In this document: in pieces, positions 13,245-25,494 of the stretch | Layout of the letters: each line of letters starts with the position of its first letter | How positions within the stretch are numbered: the stretch's first letter is position 1 | Assembly (NCBI GenBank): GCA_947172415.1 | Contig: OX359197.1 | Coordinates: 3,782,001 to 3,846,000, forward strand | Source of the DNA: Chondrosia reniformis | Lineage: Eukaryota > Porifera > Demospongiae > Chondrillida > Chondrillidae | Length of the DNA stretch: 64,000 nucleotides | Reading direction: 5' to 3' | The notes under the pieces: generated by a model | Seen by the model: the letters and a program-made list of their open reading frames with translations, nothing else | What the model was told of the DNA's origin: nothing | Databases searched by the model: none | Made by a program: the position numbers and the translations under genes

Positions 13245-15662
13245 AATTGTTGTACGTACTAGTTTTATTTACTAGTTGTATGTACTAGTAGCTTGTTGCA
13301 TGTACTTGTTGTATATACTAGTAACTAGTTGCATGTACAAGTTGTTTGAACAGGTTGTATGTAGTTATATGTACTAGTTGTATATACTAGTTGTGTGTAT
13401 TTTTTTGTATGTACTAGTTGTATGTACTAGTTGTATGTACTAGTTGTATGTACTAGGTGTATGTACTAGTTGTATGTACTTGTTGTATATGTGTTCTTGT
13501 AAGTAGTTTTATGCATTAATTTTATGTGCTAGTTGTATGTACTAGATGTATGTAGTAGTTGGATGTTCTAATTGTATATAGTAGTTGAATGAACTAGTAA
13601 AAGTTGCATGTTCTATTTATATGTACTAGTTGTATGTACTAGTTGTATATACTTGTTGTATGAACTAGTTATATGTACTAGTTGTGTGTAATAATTTTAC
13701 ATACTAGTTCTATGTACTAGTAAGTAGTTGCATGTACTAGTTTTATGTACTAGTGAGTAGTTGCATGTACTAGTTGTATGTACTAGGTGTAAGTACTAGT
13801 AATAATCTGTAATTACTAGTTCAATGTACTAGTTGTATGTACTAGTTATATGTACTATCAACTATTATACGTAATAGTTGTACGAACTAGTAGTAGGTAC
13901 TAGCTGTATGTACTAGTTGGATGGACTAGCTGTATGTACTAGTCATATGTACTAGTTGGATGTACTAGCTGTATGTACTAGTTGGATTATACTAGTTACT
14001 AGTTGTATGTACTAATTGTATGAACTAGTTCTATATATTAGTTTTATGTACTAGGTTTGTGAAATTGATGTATGGACTATTTGTACGTACTAGTTGTAAG
14101 TACTAGTAACTGGTTATATCTACTAGTTGTATGTACTAGTTTGATGTACTAGTTGGATGTACTAGTAACTAGTTGCATATACTGTTGTATGTAGTTTTAT
14201 GTAAATAGTTTTATGTATACACTAGTTGTGTGTAATTGTTCTATGTACTAGTTATATATAGTAGTTGTCTGTACTAGGTGTATGTACTATTAACAAACTA
14301 TATTTACTAAGTTTATGTACTAGTTGTATGTAGTAGTGGTAAGTACTAGTAATTAGTTGCATGTACTGGTTATTTGTAATAATTGTATGAACTAGTTGTA
14401 TGTACCAGTGTATGCATTAGTAATAATCTGTATTTACAAATTCTGTGTACTAGTTGTGGGTACTAGTTGTATGTATATAATTATATGTACTAGTTGTATG
14501 TACTAGCTGTATGTACTAGTTTTATGTACTAATTGTATATACTAGTCGTATGTACCAGTAAATAGTTGCCTGTACTAGTTATATGTACTAGTTGTATGTA
14601 CTTGTTGTGTGTAATTGTTGTATGTAATTGTTAAATGTACTAGTTGTATGTCATAATTGTATGTTCTAGTTGTATGTACTAGTAAGTAGTTGCATGTACT
14701 AGTTCTATGTCCTAGTTGTAGTACTAGTTGTATATAATATATAGTTGCATGTACTGGTTGTATGTACTAGTTGTTAGTACCAGTTGTATGTATTTGTTGT
14801 ATTTACTAGTTTTATATACTAGTTGTATTTAGTTATATATAGGTACTGGTTGTGTGTACTAGTTGTGTGCAATTGTTGTATGTACTAGTTATATGTACTA
14901 GTTGAATGTAGTAGTTGTATATTGTTATATATATTTACTAGTTGTGTGTACTAATTATATGTATACACTAGTGTACATACTAGTTATATTTACTAGTTGT
15001 ATGTACTTATCTGTACTAGTTTTATGTGCTAGTTGTATGTTCTAGTAGGTAGTTGCATGTAATAGTCGTATGTACTAGTTGTACATACTAGTTGTATGTA
15101 CTAGTTATATGTACTAATTGTATATACTAGCTGTATGTACTAGTTGTATGTACTAATTGTATACACTAGTTGTATGTACTAGTAAATAGTTGCCTGTACT
15201 AGTTATATGTACAAGTTGTATGTACTTGTTGTGTGTAATTGTTGTATGTAATTGTTATATGTACATCATAATTGTATGTTCTAGTTGTATGTACTAGTAA
15301 GTAGTTGCATGTACTAGTTATATGTACTTTTTGTATTAAAAGCTGTATGTACTAGTTATATATATTAGTTGTATGTACTTTTTGTATGTACTAGTTGTAT
15401 GTACTGGTAACTAGTTGTATGTACTAGTTGTATAAAATAGTTCTATGTCCTAGTTTTATATACGAGCTGTATGTGCTATTTGTATGCACTAGTTCTATGT
15501 CCCAGTTGTAGTACAAGTTGTTTGTAATATATATAGTTGCATGTACTGGTTGTATGTACTAGTTGTTAGTACCAGTTGTATGTACTTGTTGTATTTACTA
15601 GTTTTATGTACTAGTTGTATTTAGTTATATATACGTACTGGTTGTGTGTACTAGTTGTGTGC
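13245..15662 (+). repeat. 2,418-bp higher-order unit, copy A
   Basis: Spot alignments at six places through the unit give a constant offset of 2,418 bp to copy B, with no net indel. 2,418 is exactly 186 x 13, so the duplication preserved satellite phase. The only difference I noticed is near 15434 (TATAAAATAG here, TATATAATAG in copy B). Confidence 0.93.
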
Positions 15663-18080
15663 AATTGTTGTACGTACTAGTTTTATTTACTAGTTGTATG
15701 TACTAGTAGCTTGTTGCATGTACTTGTTGTATATACTAGTAACTAGTTGCATGTACAAGTTGTTTGAACAGGTTGTATGTAGTTATATGTACTAGTTGTA
15801 TATACTAGTTGTGTGTATTTTTTTGTATGTACTAGTTGTATGTACTAGTTGTATGTACTAGTTGTATGTACTAGGTGTATGTACTAGTTGTATGTACTTG
15901 TTGTATATGTGTTCTTGTAAGTAGTTTTATGCATTAATTTTATGTGCTAGTTGTATGTACTAGATGTATGTAGTAGTTGGATGTTCTAATTGTATATAGT
16001 AGTTGAATGAACTAGTAAAAGTTGCATGTTCTATTTATATGTACTAGTTGTATGTACTAGTTGTATATACTTGTTGTATGAACTAGTTATATGTACTAGT
16101 TGTGTGTAATAATTTTACATACTAGTTCTATGTACTAGTAAGTAGTTGCATGTACTAGTTTTATGTACTAGTGAGTAGTTGCATGTACTAGTTGTATGTA
16201 CTAGGTGTAAGTACTAGTAATAATCTGTAATTACTAGTTCAATGTACTAGTTGTATGTACTAGTTATATGTACTATCAACTATTATACGTAATAGTTGTA
16301 CGAACTAGTAGTAGGTACTAGCTGTATGTACTAGTTGGATGGACTAGCTGTATGTACTAGTCATATGTACTAGTTGGATGTACTAGCTGTATGTACTAGT
16401 TGGATTATACTAGTTACTAGTTGTATGTACTAATTGTATGAACTAGTTCTATATATTAGTTTTATGTACTAGGTTTGTGAAATTGATGTATGGACTATTT
16501 GTACGTACTAGTTGTAAGTACTAGTAACTGGTTATATCTACTAGTTGTATGTACTAGTTTGATGTACTAGTTGGATGTACTAGTAACTAGTTGCATATAC
16601 TGTTGTATGTAGTTTTATGTAAATAGTTTTATGTATACACTAGTTGTGTGTAATTGTTCTATGTACTAGTTATATATAGTAGTTGTCTGTACTAGGTGTA
16701 TGTACTATTAACAAACTATATTTACTAAGTTTATGTACTAGTTGTATGTAGTAGTGGTAAGTACTAGTAATTAGTTGCATGTACTGGTTATTTGTAATAA
16801 TTGTATGAACTAGTTGTATGTACCAGTGTATGCATTAGTAATAATCTGTATTTACAAATTCTGTGTACTAGTTGTGGGTACTAGTTGTATGTATATAATT
16901 ATATGTACTAGTTGTATGTACTAGCTGTATGTACTAGTTTTATGTACTAATTGTATATACTAGTCGTATGTACCAGTAAATAGTTGCCTGTACTAGTTAT
17001 ATGTACTAGTTGTATGTACTTGTTGTGTGTAATTGTTGTATGTAATTGTTAAATGTACTAGTTGTATGTCATAATTGTATGTTCTAGTTGTATGTACTAG
17101 TAAGTAGTTGCATGTACTAGTTCTATGTCCTAGTTGTAGTACTAGTTGTATATAATATATAGTTGCATGTACTGGTTGTATGTACTAGTTGTTAGTACCA
17201 GTTGTATGTATTTGTTGTATTTACTAGTTTTATATACTAGTTGTATTTAGTTATATATAGGTACTGGTTGTGTGTACTAGTTGTGTGCAATTGTTGTATG
17301 TACTAGTTATATGTACTAGTTGAATGTAGTAGTTGTATATTGTTATATATATTTACTAGTTGTGTGTACTAATTATATGTATACACTAGTGTACATACTA
17401 GTTATATTTACTAGTTGTATGTACTTATCTGTACTAGTTTTATGTGCTAGTTGTATGTTCTAGTAGGTAGTTGCATGTAATAGTCGTATGTACTAGTTGT
17501 ACATACTAGTTGTATGTACTAGTTATATGTACTAATTGTATATACTAGCTGTATGTACTAGTTGTATGTACTAATTGTATACACTAGTTGTATGTACTAG
17601 TAAATAGTTGCCTGTACTAGTTATATGTACAAGTTGTATGTACTTGTTGTGTGTAATTGTTGTATGTAATTGTTATATGTACATCATAATTGTATGTTCT
17701 AGTTGTATGTACTAGTAAGTAGTTGCATGTACTAGTTATATGTACTTTTTGTATTAAAAGCTGTATGTACTAGTTATATATATTAGTTGTATGTACTTTT
17801 TGTATGTACTAGTTGTATGTACTGGTAACTAGTTGTATGTACTAGTTGTATATAATAGTTCTATGTCCTAGTTTTATATACGAGCTGTATGTGCTATTTG
17901 TATGCACTAGTTCTATGTCCCAGTTGTAGTACAAGTTGTTTGTAATATATATAGTTGCATGTACTGGTTGTATGTACTAGTTGTTAGTACCAGTTGTATG
18001 TACTTGTTGTATTTACTAGTTTTATGTACTAGTTGTATTTAGTTATATATACGTACTGGTTGTGTGTACTAGTTGTGTGC
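15663..18080 (+). repeat. 2,418-bp higher-order unit, copy B
   Basis: This is the second copy of the unit starting at 13245. At 18081 the sequence again reads AATTGTTGTA, as at 13245 and 15663, before diverging. The duplication therefore ended at a locally repeated site, as expected for unequal exchange or slippage between similar 13-mers. Confidence 0.93.
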
Positions 18081-19719
18081 AATTGTTGTATGTACTAGTT
18101 ATATGTACTAGTTGAATGTAGTAGTTGTATATTGTTATATATATTTACTAGTTGTGTGTACTAATTGTATGTATATACTAGTGTATATACTAGTTATATT
18201 TACTAGTTGTATGTACTTATCTGTACTAGTTTTATGTGCTAGTTGTATGTTCTAGTAGGTAGTTGCATGTAATAGTCGTATGGACTAGTTGTACATACTA
18301 GTTGTATGGACTAGTTGTATGTACGAGTTGTATGTACTAGTTGTATGTACGAGTTGTATGTACTAGTTGTATGTACTAGTTCTATGTACTAATTGTATAT
18401 ATGTTCTAGTAAGTAGTTGTATGTACTAGTTATATGTACTAATTGTATGTACTAGCTGTATGGACTAGTGTATGTATTAATTGTATATACTAGTTGCATG
18501 TACTAGTAACTATCAGAATATACTAATTGTAAACACCAGTTGTTTGAACTAGTTGTATGCAGTTATATGTACTACTTGTATGTACTAGTTGTGTGTATTT
18601 TTCGTATGTACTAGTAACTAGATGTATGTACTTGTTGTATGTACTTGTTGAATGTTCTAGTTGTATGTGCTAGTTGTATGTACTTGTTTTTTATGTGTTC
18701 TAGTAAGTAGTGGATGCACTAGTTATATGTACTAGTTTTATGAACTAGATGTATGTACTAGTTGAATGTACAAATTTTATGTACTAGTAGTATGTACTAG
18801 TAGTTTTATGTATTACTTGTTTGAACTAGTTGAATGTAGTTATATGTACTATTTGTATGTACTAGTTGTGTGCAATTTTTGTATGTACCAGTTATATTTA
18901 CTAGTTGTAGTTACTAGTTTCATATACTATTTGTATGTACTAGTGCTATGTAGTAGTTGTATATATGTTCTAGTAAGTAGTTGTATGTACTAGGTATATG
19001 TAATAATTGTATGTACTAGCTGTATGGACTAGTGTATGTACTAATTGTGTGTACTGGTTGTATGTACTAGTAACTATCAAAATATACCACTTGTATGTAC
19101 TAGTTGTGTGTATTTTTCGTATGTACTAGTAACTAGATGTATGTACTTGTTGTATGTACTAGTTGAATGTTCTAGTTGTATGTGCTAGTTGTATGTACTT
19201 GTTGAATGTACTAGTTGTACACACTAGTAACTAGTTGTATGTACCAGTTCTATGTACTAGTTTTTTGTATAAGCTGTATGTACTAGTTGTTTTTACTAGT
19301 TTTATATACTAGTAGTTTGAACTAGTTGTATGTAGTTATATGTATTACTTGTATGTACCAGTTGTGTGTAATTTTTGTATGTACTAGTTATACTTACTTG
19401 TTGTAGTTACTAGTTTTATGTACTAGTTATATATAAACTAATTGTATGTACTAATTGTGTGTAATGGTTGTATGTATTACTTATATTTACTAGTTGTAGT
19501 TATTAGTTGTATGTACTAGTTTTGTGTATTTGTTCTATGTACTAGTTATATATACAAGTTGTCTGTACTAATTATATATTCTAGTAACTAGTTGTATGTA
19601 CTCGTTGTATGTACTAGTTCTATGTACCAGTTTTTTATACTAGATGTATGTACTAGTTGTAAGTAGTTATAGGTACTACTGGTATGTTGTAATTGTGTGA
19701 ATTTTTTGTATACTAGTCA

Positions 19720-20465
19720 GGGAGTACAGTAGTACTCCCTATGTAGGGATGACGCGTTTTTTTCGTTTTCCCCATACATCGGTATAGGAGCAAAATCCCA
19801 AAATAGGCCGAAAATCGACAAAACAAGACTATGTATGACTAAATATACAATATACATACTCTAAATAGACCTTAAAGGCAAGCGAATATGTCCCGCTGGC
19901 GAAATAATAAACTTTAAAAATTCCCATTTTCATCTTCTTCATATTCTTCTTCTTCTTCTTCTTCTTCTTCTTCTTCTTCGTCAGCCATAACTGAAAACTA
20001 TATAAGCTTTTGGACTAATTGTTAAACGAAATTCATGCAAATTTACCGAGCTGTATTCTTTTGTAGAAGCGAGAGCGATAACGCTATTATTGAGCATGAC
20101 GGTTTTCAAGACCCTAGAGTGAAGGCCTCAATAAAGTCGCCATTTTAATGACGTCATATTTAGTCGAAGATTGCGAAACCAAAAAGGTTTTAATTGCCCA
20201 TGCTCCATAAAAAGTACAGAAACTAGAAATATTAAAAATTTTCTACAAAATGAGTGAAGATGTAGGGATGGCATAAAAAGTAGAGAAACAAGAAAGGGAT
20301 GTTACACAGTGAAGCATTAGCTATACATGAATCCTACAAGCAAGGGTATTGTATGATTTATGCATATATGGCTACTACTTCACTGTGTAACATCCCTTTC
20401 TTGTTTCTCTACTTTTTATGCCATCCCTACATCTTCTCTATTTTTGTAGAAAATTTTTAATATTT
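19720..20465. mobile_element. Unclassified 0.75-kb insert with long terminal-side hairpin
   Basis: Non-satellite insert bracketed by CTAGTCA on both sides (19713-19719 and 20466-20472), a possible 7-bp target duplication. The related satellite at 21671-21700 lacks the insert, which confirms it is an insertion. It begins with a small palindrome (GGGAGTAC and GTACTCCC around 19720-19740), has a TTC microsatellite at 19944-19979, and ends in the hairpin described separately. No coding frame of note. It could be a foldback transposon or a SINE-like element. Confidence 0.65.
19944..19979. repeat. (TTC)n microsatellite
   Basis: About twelve uninterrupted TTC triplets within the 19720-20465 insert, preceded by imperfect CATCTTCTTCATA. 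Confidence 0.95.
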
Positions 20466-20469
20466 CTAG
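20222..20469. repeat. Long near-perfect hairpin, about 92-bp arms
   Basis: The arm 20222-20314 is repeated inverted at 20378-20469 around a 63-bp loop. The only differences I see are in one short stretch (ACTCAT versus TCTAT when aligned). Each arm includes GATGTAGGGATGGCATAAAA and AGGGATGTTACACAGTGAAG. Arms this similar suggest recent origin or continued arm homogenisation. If transcribed it would give a long double-stranded stem. Confidence 0.9.
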
Positions 20470-20473
20470 TCAT

Positions 20474-23024
20474 TTTTACTAGTTGTAGTAACTAGATTAA
20501 TGTACTAGTTGTATGTTCTGGTTTTTTGTACTAGTAACTGGATGTATGTTCTGGTTGTATGTACTAGTTGTATGTACTAGTTGTGAGTAGTTATATGTAC
20601 TAGTTGTATTTACTATTTTTGTGAAATTGTGGTATGTACTAGTTATATGTACTTGTTGTATGTACTAGTTATATATAATAATTGTATGTATCAGATGTAT
20701 ATACTAGGTGTAAGATCTAGTAACAATCTGTATTTACTAGTTGTAGGGACTAGTTGTATGTACTAGTTGTATGTAATAATATGTACTAGTAGTAGTTTCA
20801 TATTCTATTTTTATGTACTAGTGCTATGTAGTAGTTGTATATATGTTCTAGTAAATAGTTGTATGTACTAGTTATATGTACTAATTGTATGTACTAGCTG
20901 TATGGACTAGTATATGTACTAATTGTATGTACTAGTTGTATGTACTAGTAACTATCAGAATATACTAGTTGCATGTACTAGTTGTTTGAACTAGTTGTAT
21001 GTAGTTATATGTCCTACTTGTATGTACTAGTTGTGTGTATTTTTCGTATGTACTAGTAACTAGATGTGTGTGCTAGTTGTATGTACTTGTTGAATGTACT
21101 AGTTGTACATACTAGGTGTACATACTAGTAACTAGTTGTATGTACCAGTTCTATGTACTAGTTTTTGTATAAGCTGTATGTACTAGTTGTTTTTACTAGT
21201 TTTATATACTAGTAGTTTGAACTAGTTGAATGTAGCCGTATGTAGTTATATGTTTTACTTGTATGTACCAGTTGTGTGTAATTTTTGTAAGTACTAGTTA
21301 TATTTACTTGTTGTAGTTACTAGTTTTATGTACTAGTTATATATATGAACTAATTGTATGTACTAATTGTGTGTAATTGTTGTATGTATTACTTATATTT
21401 ACTAGTTGTAGTTACTAGTTGTATGTACTAGTTGAATGTAGTAGTAACTAGTTGTATGTACTGCCTGTTTGTACTTGTTGTATGTACTAGTTGTGTGTAA
21501 TTGTTCTATGTACTAGTTATATATACAAGTTGTCTTTACTAATTGTATATACTAGTAACTAGTTGTATGTACTGGTTGTATGTACCAGTTCTATGTACTA
21601 GTTTTTTATACTAGATGTATGTACTAGTTGTAAGTAGTTATAGGTACTACTGGTATGTTGTACTTGTGTGAATTTTTTGTATACTAGTTATATTTACTAG
21701 TTGTAGTAACTAGATTAATGTACTAGTTGTATGTTCTGGTTGTTTGTACTAGTAACTGGATGCATGTTCTGATTGTATGTACTAGTTGTATGTACTAGTT
21801 GTAAGTAGTTATATGTACTAGTTGTATTTACTATTTTTGTGAAATTGTGGTATGTACTAGTTATATGTACTAGTTGTATTTACTAGTTGTATGTACTAGT
21901 TGTTTTAACTAGTTATATGTAATTATACTATGTACTAGTTGTGTGAAATTTGTGTATGAACTAGTTATATTTACTAGATGTAGTTACAAGTTGTATGTAC
22001 TAGTTGTATGTACTAGTTGTATGTACTAGTTGTATGTACTTGTAACTAGATTTTTTAACTAGTTGGATGTACTATTTCTATGTACTCCTTGTATGTACTA
22101 GTCATATGTACTTGTTGAATGTACTAGTTGTGTGTATCTTCTAGTCAGTAGTTGTATGTACTAGTCATATCTACTAGTTGTATGTACTAGCTGGTGTACC
22201 AGTGGTATGTACTAATTGTATGTACTAGTAACAATCTGTATTTACTTGTTGCATATACTAGTTATATGTACTAGGTGTATATACTAGTTATATGTAGTAT
22301 TTGTATATACAAATTATATTTAATAGGTGTATGTACAAGAAACAATCTGTATTTACTAGTTGTATAGACTAATTGTATGCACTAGTTTTATGTATTTATA
22401 TGCACCAGTTGTATGTACTAGTTGTGTGTAATTTTTGTATTTACTAGTTAAATGTACTAGTTGTATGTACTATTATGTAGTTGTATGTACCAGTTATATG
22501 TACTAGTTGTATGAACTAGCTGTATGTACTAGTTGTATGTACTAGTTGAATGTACTAGGTGTGTGTAATTTTTGTATCTACTAAGTATATTTACTAGTTG
22601 CAGTTACCAGTTGTGTGTACTAGTTCTAAATAGTAGTGATTAGTTTTATGTACTTTTTGTATGGACTATTTGTATGTACTATTTGTTTGTACTAGTTATA
22701 TATACAGGTTATATGTACTAGTACTATGTCCTAGTTGTAGTACTAGTTGTAAGTACTACATAGTTGTATGTACTGGTAGTATATACCAAATTTTATGTAC
22801 CAGTTGTTTCTACTTGTTGTATTTACTAGTTGTATGTACTAGTTGTATATAGTTAAATATATGTACTTGTTGTGTATACTAGTGTGTGCAATCTATGTAT
22901 GAACTAGTTATATGTAATAGGTGTATGTACTACTTGTATGTACTAATTGTATGTACTAGTTGTAAGCACTATTATGTAGTTGTATGTTCTAGTTTTATGT
23001 ACTAGTTGTATGTACTTAAATGTA
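20474..23024 (+). repeat. 13-bp satellite, paralogue of the 5.0-6.3 kb block
   Basis: Satellite array. From about 21838 to the MITE the variant order matches about 5000-6292. The segment 21600-21720 parallels the flanks of the 19720 insert but lacks it, giving the empty site for that element. Confidence 0.93.
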
Positions 23025-23475
23025 CAGTGTAACTGGGAAAATCCGCCACAATTCGTTCAAGCACTTTTTTGGCAGAATATAGAGTTTGGCGGATTAGCCA
23101 AATATCGTCATTATGTAATACTAATTATAACCAGCTAAATAAAACGATGAACGATATTTGCTTTTGCCTTGCCGTCGAATTTTTCCTCTTATAGTCACAT
23201 ATCCGGCAATTTTCAAGTCAGTTTTGGAAAGCTTAGAGGCAATCTCTAAGATTTGTTTCGTACGATTAAAATGTTGATGAAAGCGGCGGATTACAAAGGT
23301 GGAAAACGCCTATAAATGTACAATTGAGGCGAGAAAGTAATGGCGGATGGCGGATTTAGTGGTTGGCGGATTACATAAACACTTCTAGTATGTAAATGAA
23401 TTCGTTTAATACGAACTCAGGCAGATTGGAGGGGTTGTGCGTATTAAGCGGGTGCGGATTATCCGGGTTACACTG
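23025..23475. mobile_element. Pogo-like MITE, copy 3
   Basis: A 451-bp element, TA-flanked, with CAGTGTAACTGGGAAAATCC at one end and the inverted CAGTGTAACCCGGATAATCC at the other; this right terminus is the best-matched of the three copies. The left satellite flank (TGTACTTAAATGTA) is identical to that of copy 1, showing that copies 1 and 3 were duplicated together with surrounding satellite. Confidence 0.87.
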
Positions 23476-23477
23476 TA

Positions 23478-23738
23478 CTAGATTAATGTACTAGTAGCTA
23501 CATACTAGTTTTATTTACTAGTTGTATGTACTAGTAGCTTGTTGCATATATTAGTTGCATATACTTTTAGCTAGTTGCATGTACTAGTTTTATGTACTAG
23601 CTCAATATACTATTTTTTGTACTAGTTGTATGTACAAGTTGTATGTACTAGTTGTATGTACTAGTAACTATCAGTATAGACCAGTTGTATGTACTAGTTT
23701 TTTGAACAAATTGTATGTAATTATATGTACTACTTGTA
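23478..23738 (+). repeat. 13-bp satellite, short block
   Basis: Satellite between two DNA elements; includes the TAACTATCAGTATAGACC variant seen elsewhere in the array. Confidence 0.9.
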
Positions 23739-25048
23739 CACAGGTGTCATATGACTGATCTGCGTGTTTTTACGTTTTTTTATAAACACTTTTAAAAGCA
23801 AGTTTCGTTCTAACAGAAACGATTTGCTAACTTAAACTGGTATACATCGAAGCGCTTATTTAAATGTCAGCGAAATCAAAAATTTGAGCGAGATTGAACA
23901 ACCAATATCGAAGATATAACGTGTTAAAAAGGGCCGATTTTAAAACTCTCAGACACTATGCGCTTAGTCTAGGAAAAAGCTAGAACTACGTTCTATACTT
24001 TATTGGAAAGGTTACAATGTATTCTAACAAAATTAAGAAGTCCGTTTCGATTCGCCCATCCGTTGAGAAGAAAACTGTGAAAATACACTTTTAATAGATT
24101 AGTAAATGCTATTTAATCTTTCATATCTAGGGAAATAAAGCTCAGACGCAAACGGACTTCTTAATTCTTACTAAATGACACTCACTGAATCCGTTGAAGC
24201 TGACTACACGACTATGAGGATCTTCTAACTTAAGCGCATAGGCAATTTTCCTTCACTTCTGCAACAGACGCCATTTCTTAACATTTAAATCATATTCATT
24301 AGCAAATAAGTTTATTCATGGGATGATTTACACATTTGAAACGCAAACGGTGAAATTTTATAGCCGAATGTTAATATTGCGCAAATCCTAAGTTGTGTAA
24401 CTGGGAGATATACATGTATGTATGTATGTTGACGCAAGTGATCGAGGATCGCCGTAAGGTGTTATTCACACTAAGGATCGCCAATTTTCGAATTTTCGTC
24501 TACAACGGAGAAGATTATGCCCCCCAAAAAAGGCAAGAGGGATATCAGTCAATAATTAGATTGCTCTGAAGTTCAACTGCGGCTTTGCAAGAGTTGCTGC
24601 ATACGAATTATTCGTTAACAAAAGGTACGTAAAAAGTAAGTAGTCCACGATAGCTAGAGAAGTGAATCATTTTATAGCTACTATGCAAAGAGCTCTGAAA
24701 AGCCGTTTTCACACTTAAGACTTATATTAGACATTAATTGTATAATACAATACGTACGAAGTGAGACGATTAAATAAAACATTAATAGGATACGAAGTGA
24801 GACGATTATAAGACAATGATACGAAGCGAGATGATTATATACGATATGTAAATCAATTAAGCCAAAGGATGCTGTAACCAATTTAACAATGGACGATTTT
24901 AAATTCCTTCCGGTGTGTAACCGATAACACTAAATGACGCATTCACTCTTAACGATTGAAAACGAAAATTCTTTATTAATTAGCGCTTGTTACGTGTTGA
25001 TCGCTATAAGGCAGCCTATCCCTAAGGAACAGTCATAAGGTACCAGTG
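23739..25048. mobile_element. Unnamed TA-flanked DNA transposon, non-autonomous
   Basis: Left end CACAGGTGTCATATGACTG and inverted right end CACTGGTACCTTATGACTG match at 17 of 22 positions over the first 22 bp. TA lies on both sides, and removing the element with one TA restores the normal satellite string TTGTATGTAC. No convincing transposase is present. The internal motif TACGAAGTGAGACGATTA occurs three times (24755, 24791, 24820, with small changes). A second, truncated copy lies at 29459-30403. The superfamily is not assigned; TA duplication fits Tc1/mariner-like elements. Confidence 0.75.
24755..24838 (+). repeat. Three spaced copies of an 18-bp internal motif
   Basis: TACGAAGTGAGACGATTA occurs at 24755 and 24791 and, as TACGAAGCGAGATGATTA, at 24820. 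Spacing is 36 and 29 bp. All three are retained in the truncated copy at about 30118-30200. They could be transposase-binding subterminal sites or a simple internal duplication. Confidence 0.7.
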
Positions 25049-25050
25049 TA

Positions 25051-25260
25051 TGTACTAGTTGTGTGTATTTTGTGTATGTACTAGTTGTATGTTCTAGTTG
25101 TATGTACTAGTTGTATGTACTAGGTGTATGTACTAGCAACTAGATGTATGTACTAGTTGTTTGTACTAATTTTATGTATGAGTTGTAATTACTAGTTGTA
25201 TGTACTAGTTGTATGTACTTGTTGTATATGTGTTCTAGTAAGTAGTTTTATGCACTAATT
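25051..25260 (+). repeat. 13-bp satellite, short block
   Basis: Satellite; the last 60 bp (TATATGTGTTCTAGTAAGTAG then TTTTATGCACTAATT) match the runs at about 7015 and 4505. Confidence 0.9.
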
Positions 25261-25494
25261 GGGGCGCCACAGGCGCCCCTATATTGTTTTCAAAAATTAT
25301 GTTAACGTATGGCTTCCTGTTCGTAGTCTTGTATATATATATATATCTGTCAAAAAATGGCGGACGTTCGGATAACTTTTGTTTTCTAGCTTAAAATTAG
25401 CTTTCTCTTCCTTAGCGTAGGACAGTGAACAAACGAAATGGACTTAAAACCACCCTTACTAATACTATGTAACGTAAAGCTTGCGCAAAAACGT
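25261..25494. repeat. Dispersed repeat, GGCGC-head family, longest copy
   Basis: A 234-bp island whose head GGGGCGCCACAGGCGCCCC is a GC-rich hairpin, followed by TATATTGTTTTCA and GGCTTCCTGTTCG shared with 4159-4250. It then has a TA microsatellite and unique A+T-rich sequence. No coding frame. The family also matches, more weakly, 7722-8105 and 27214-27600. Confidence 0.6.

Larger units (their letters stand above)
13218..19712 (+). repeat. 13-bp satellite containing a recent 2.4-kb tandem duplication
   Basis: Satellite array dominated by two adjacent, nearly identical higher-order units (13245-15662 and 15663-18080). After 18081 the array continues with older, diverged higher-order material, including the CTGTATGGACTAG and TAACTATCAGAATATAC composite at 18390-18520 and again near 18960-19085. 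Confidence 0.95.

Noticed and set aside
19944-19979. TTC tract as a poly-acidic coding exon on the minus strand
   Set aside because: No flanking splice sites or open frame of length; a microsatellite is the simpler reading.
24681-24881. 66-residue frame in the TA-flanked transposon
   Set aside because: It is produced by the three repeated TACGAAG motifs; too short for a transposase and not family-like.
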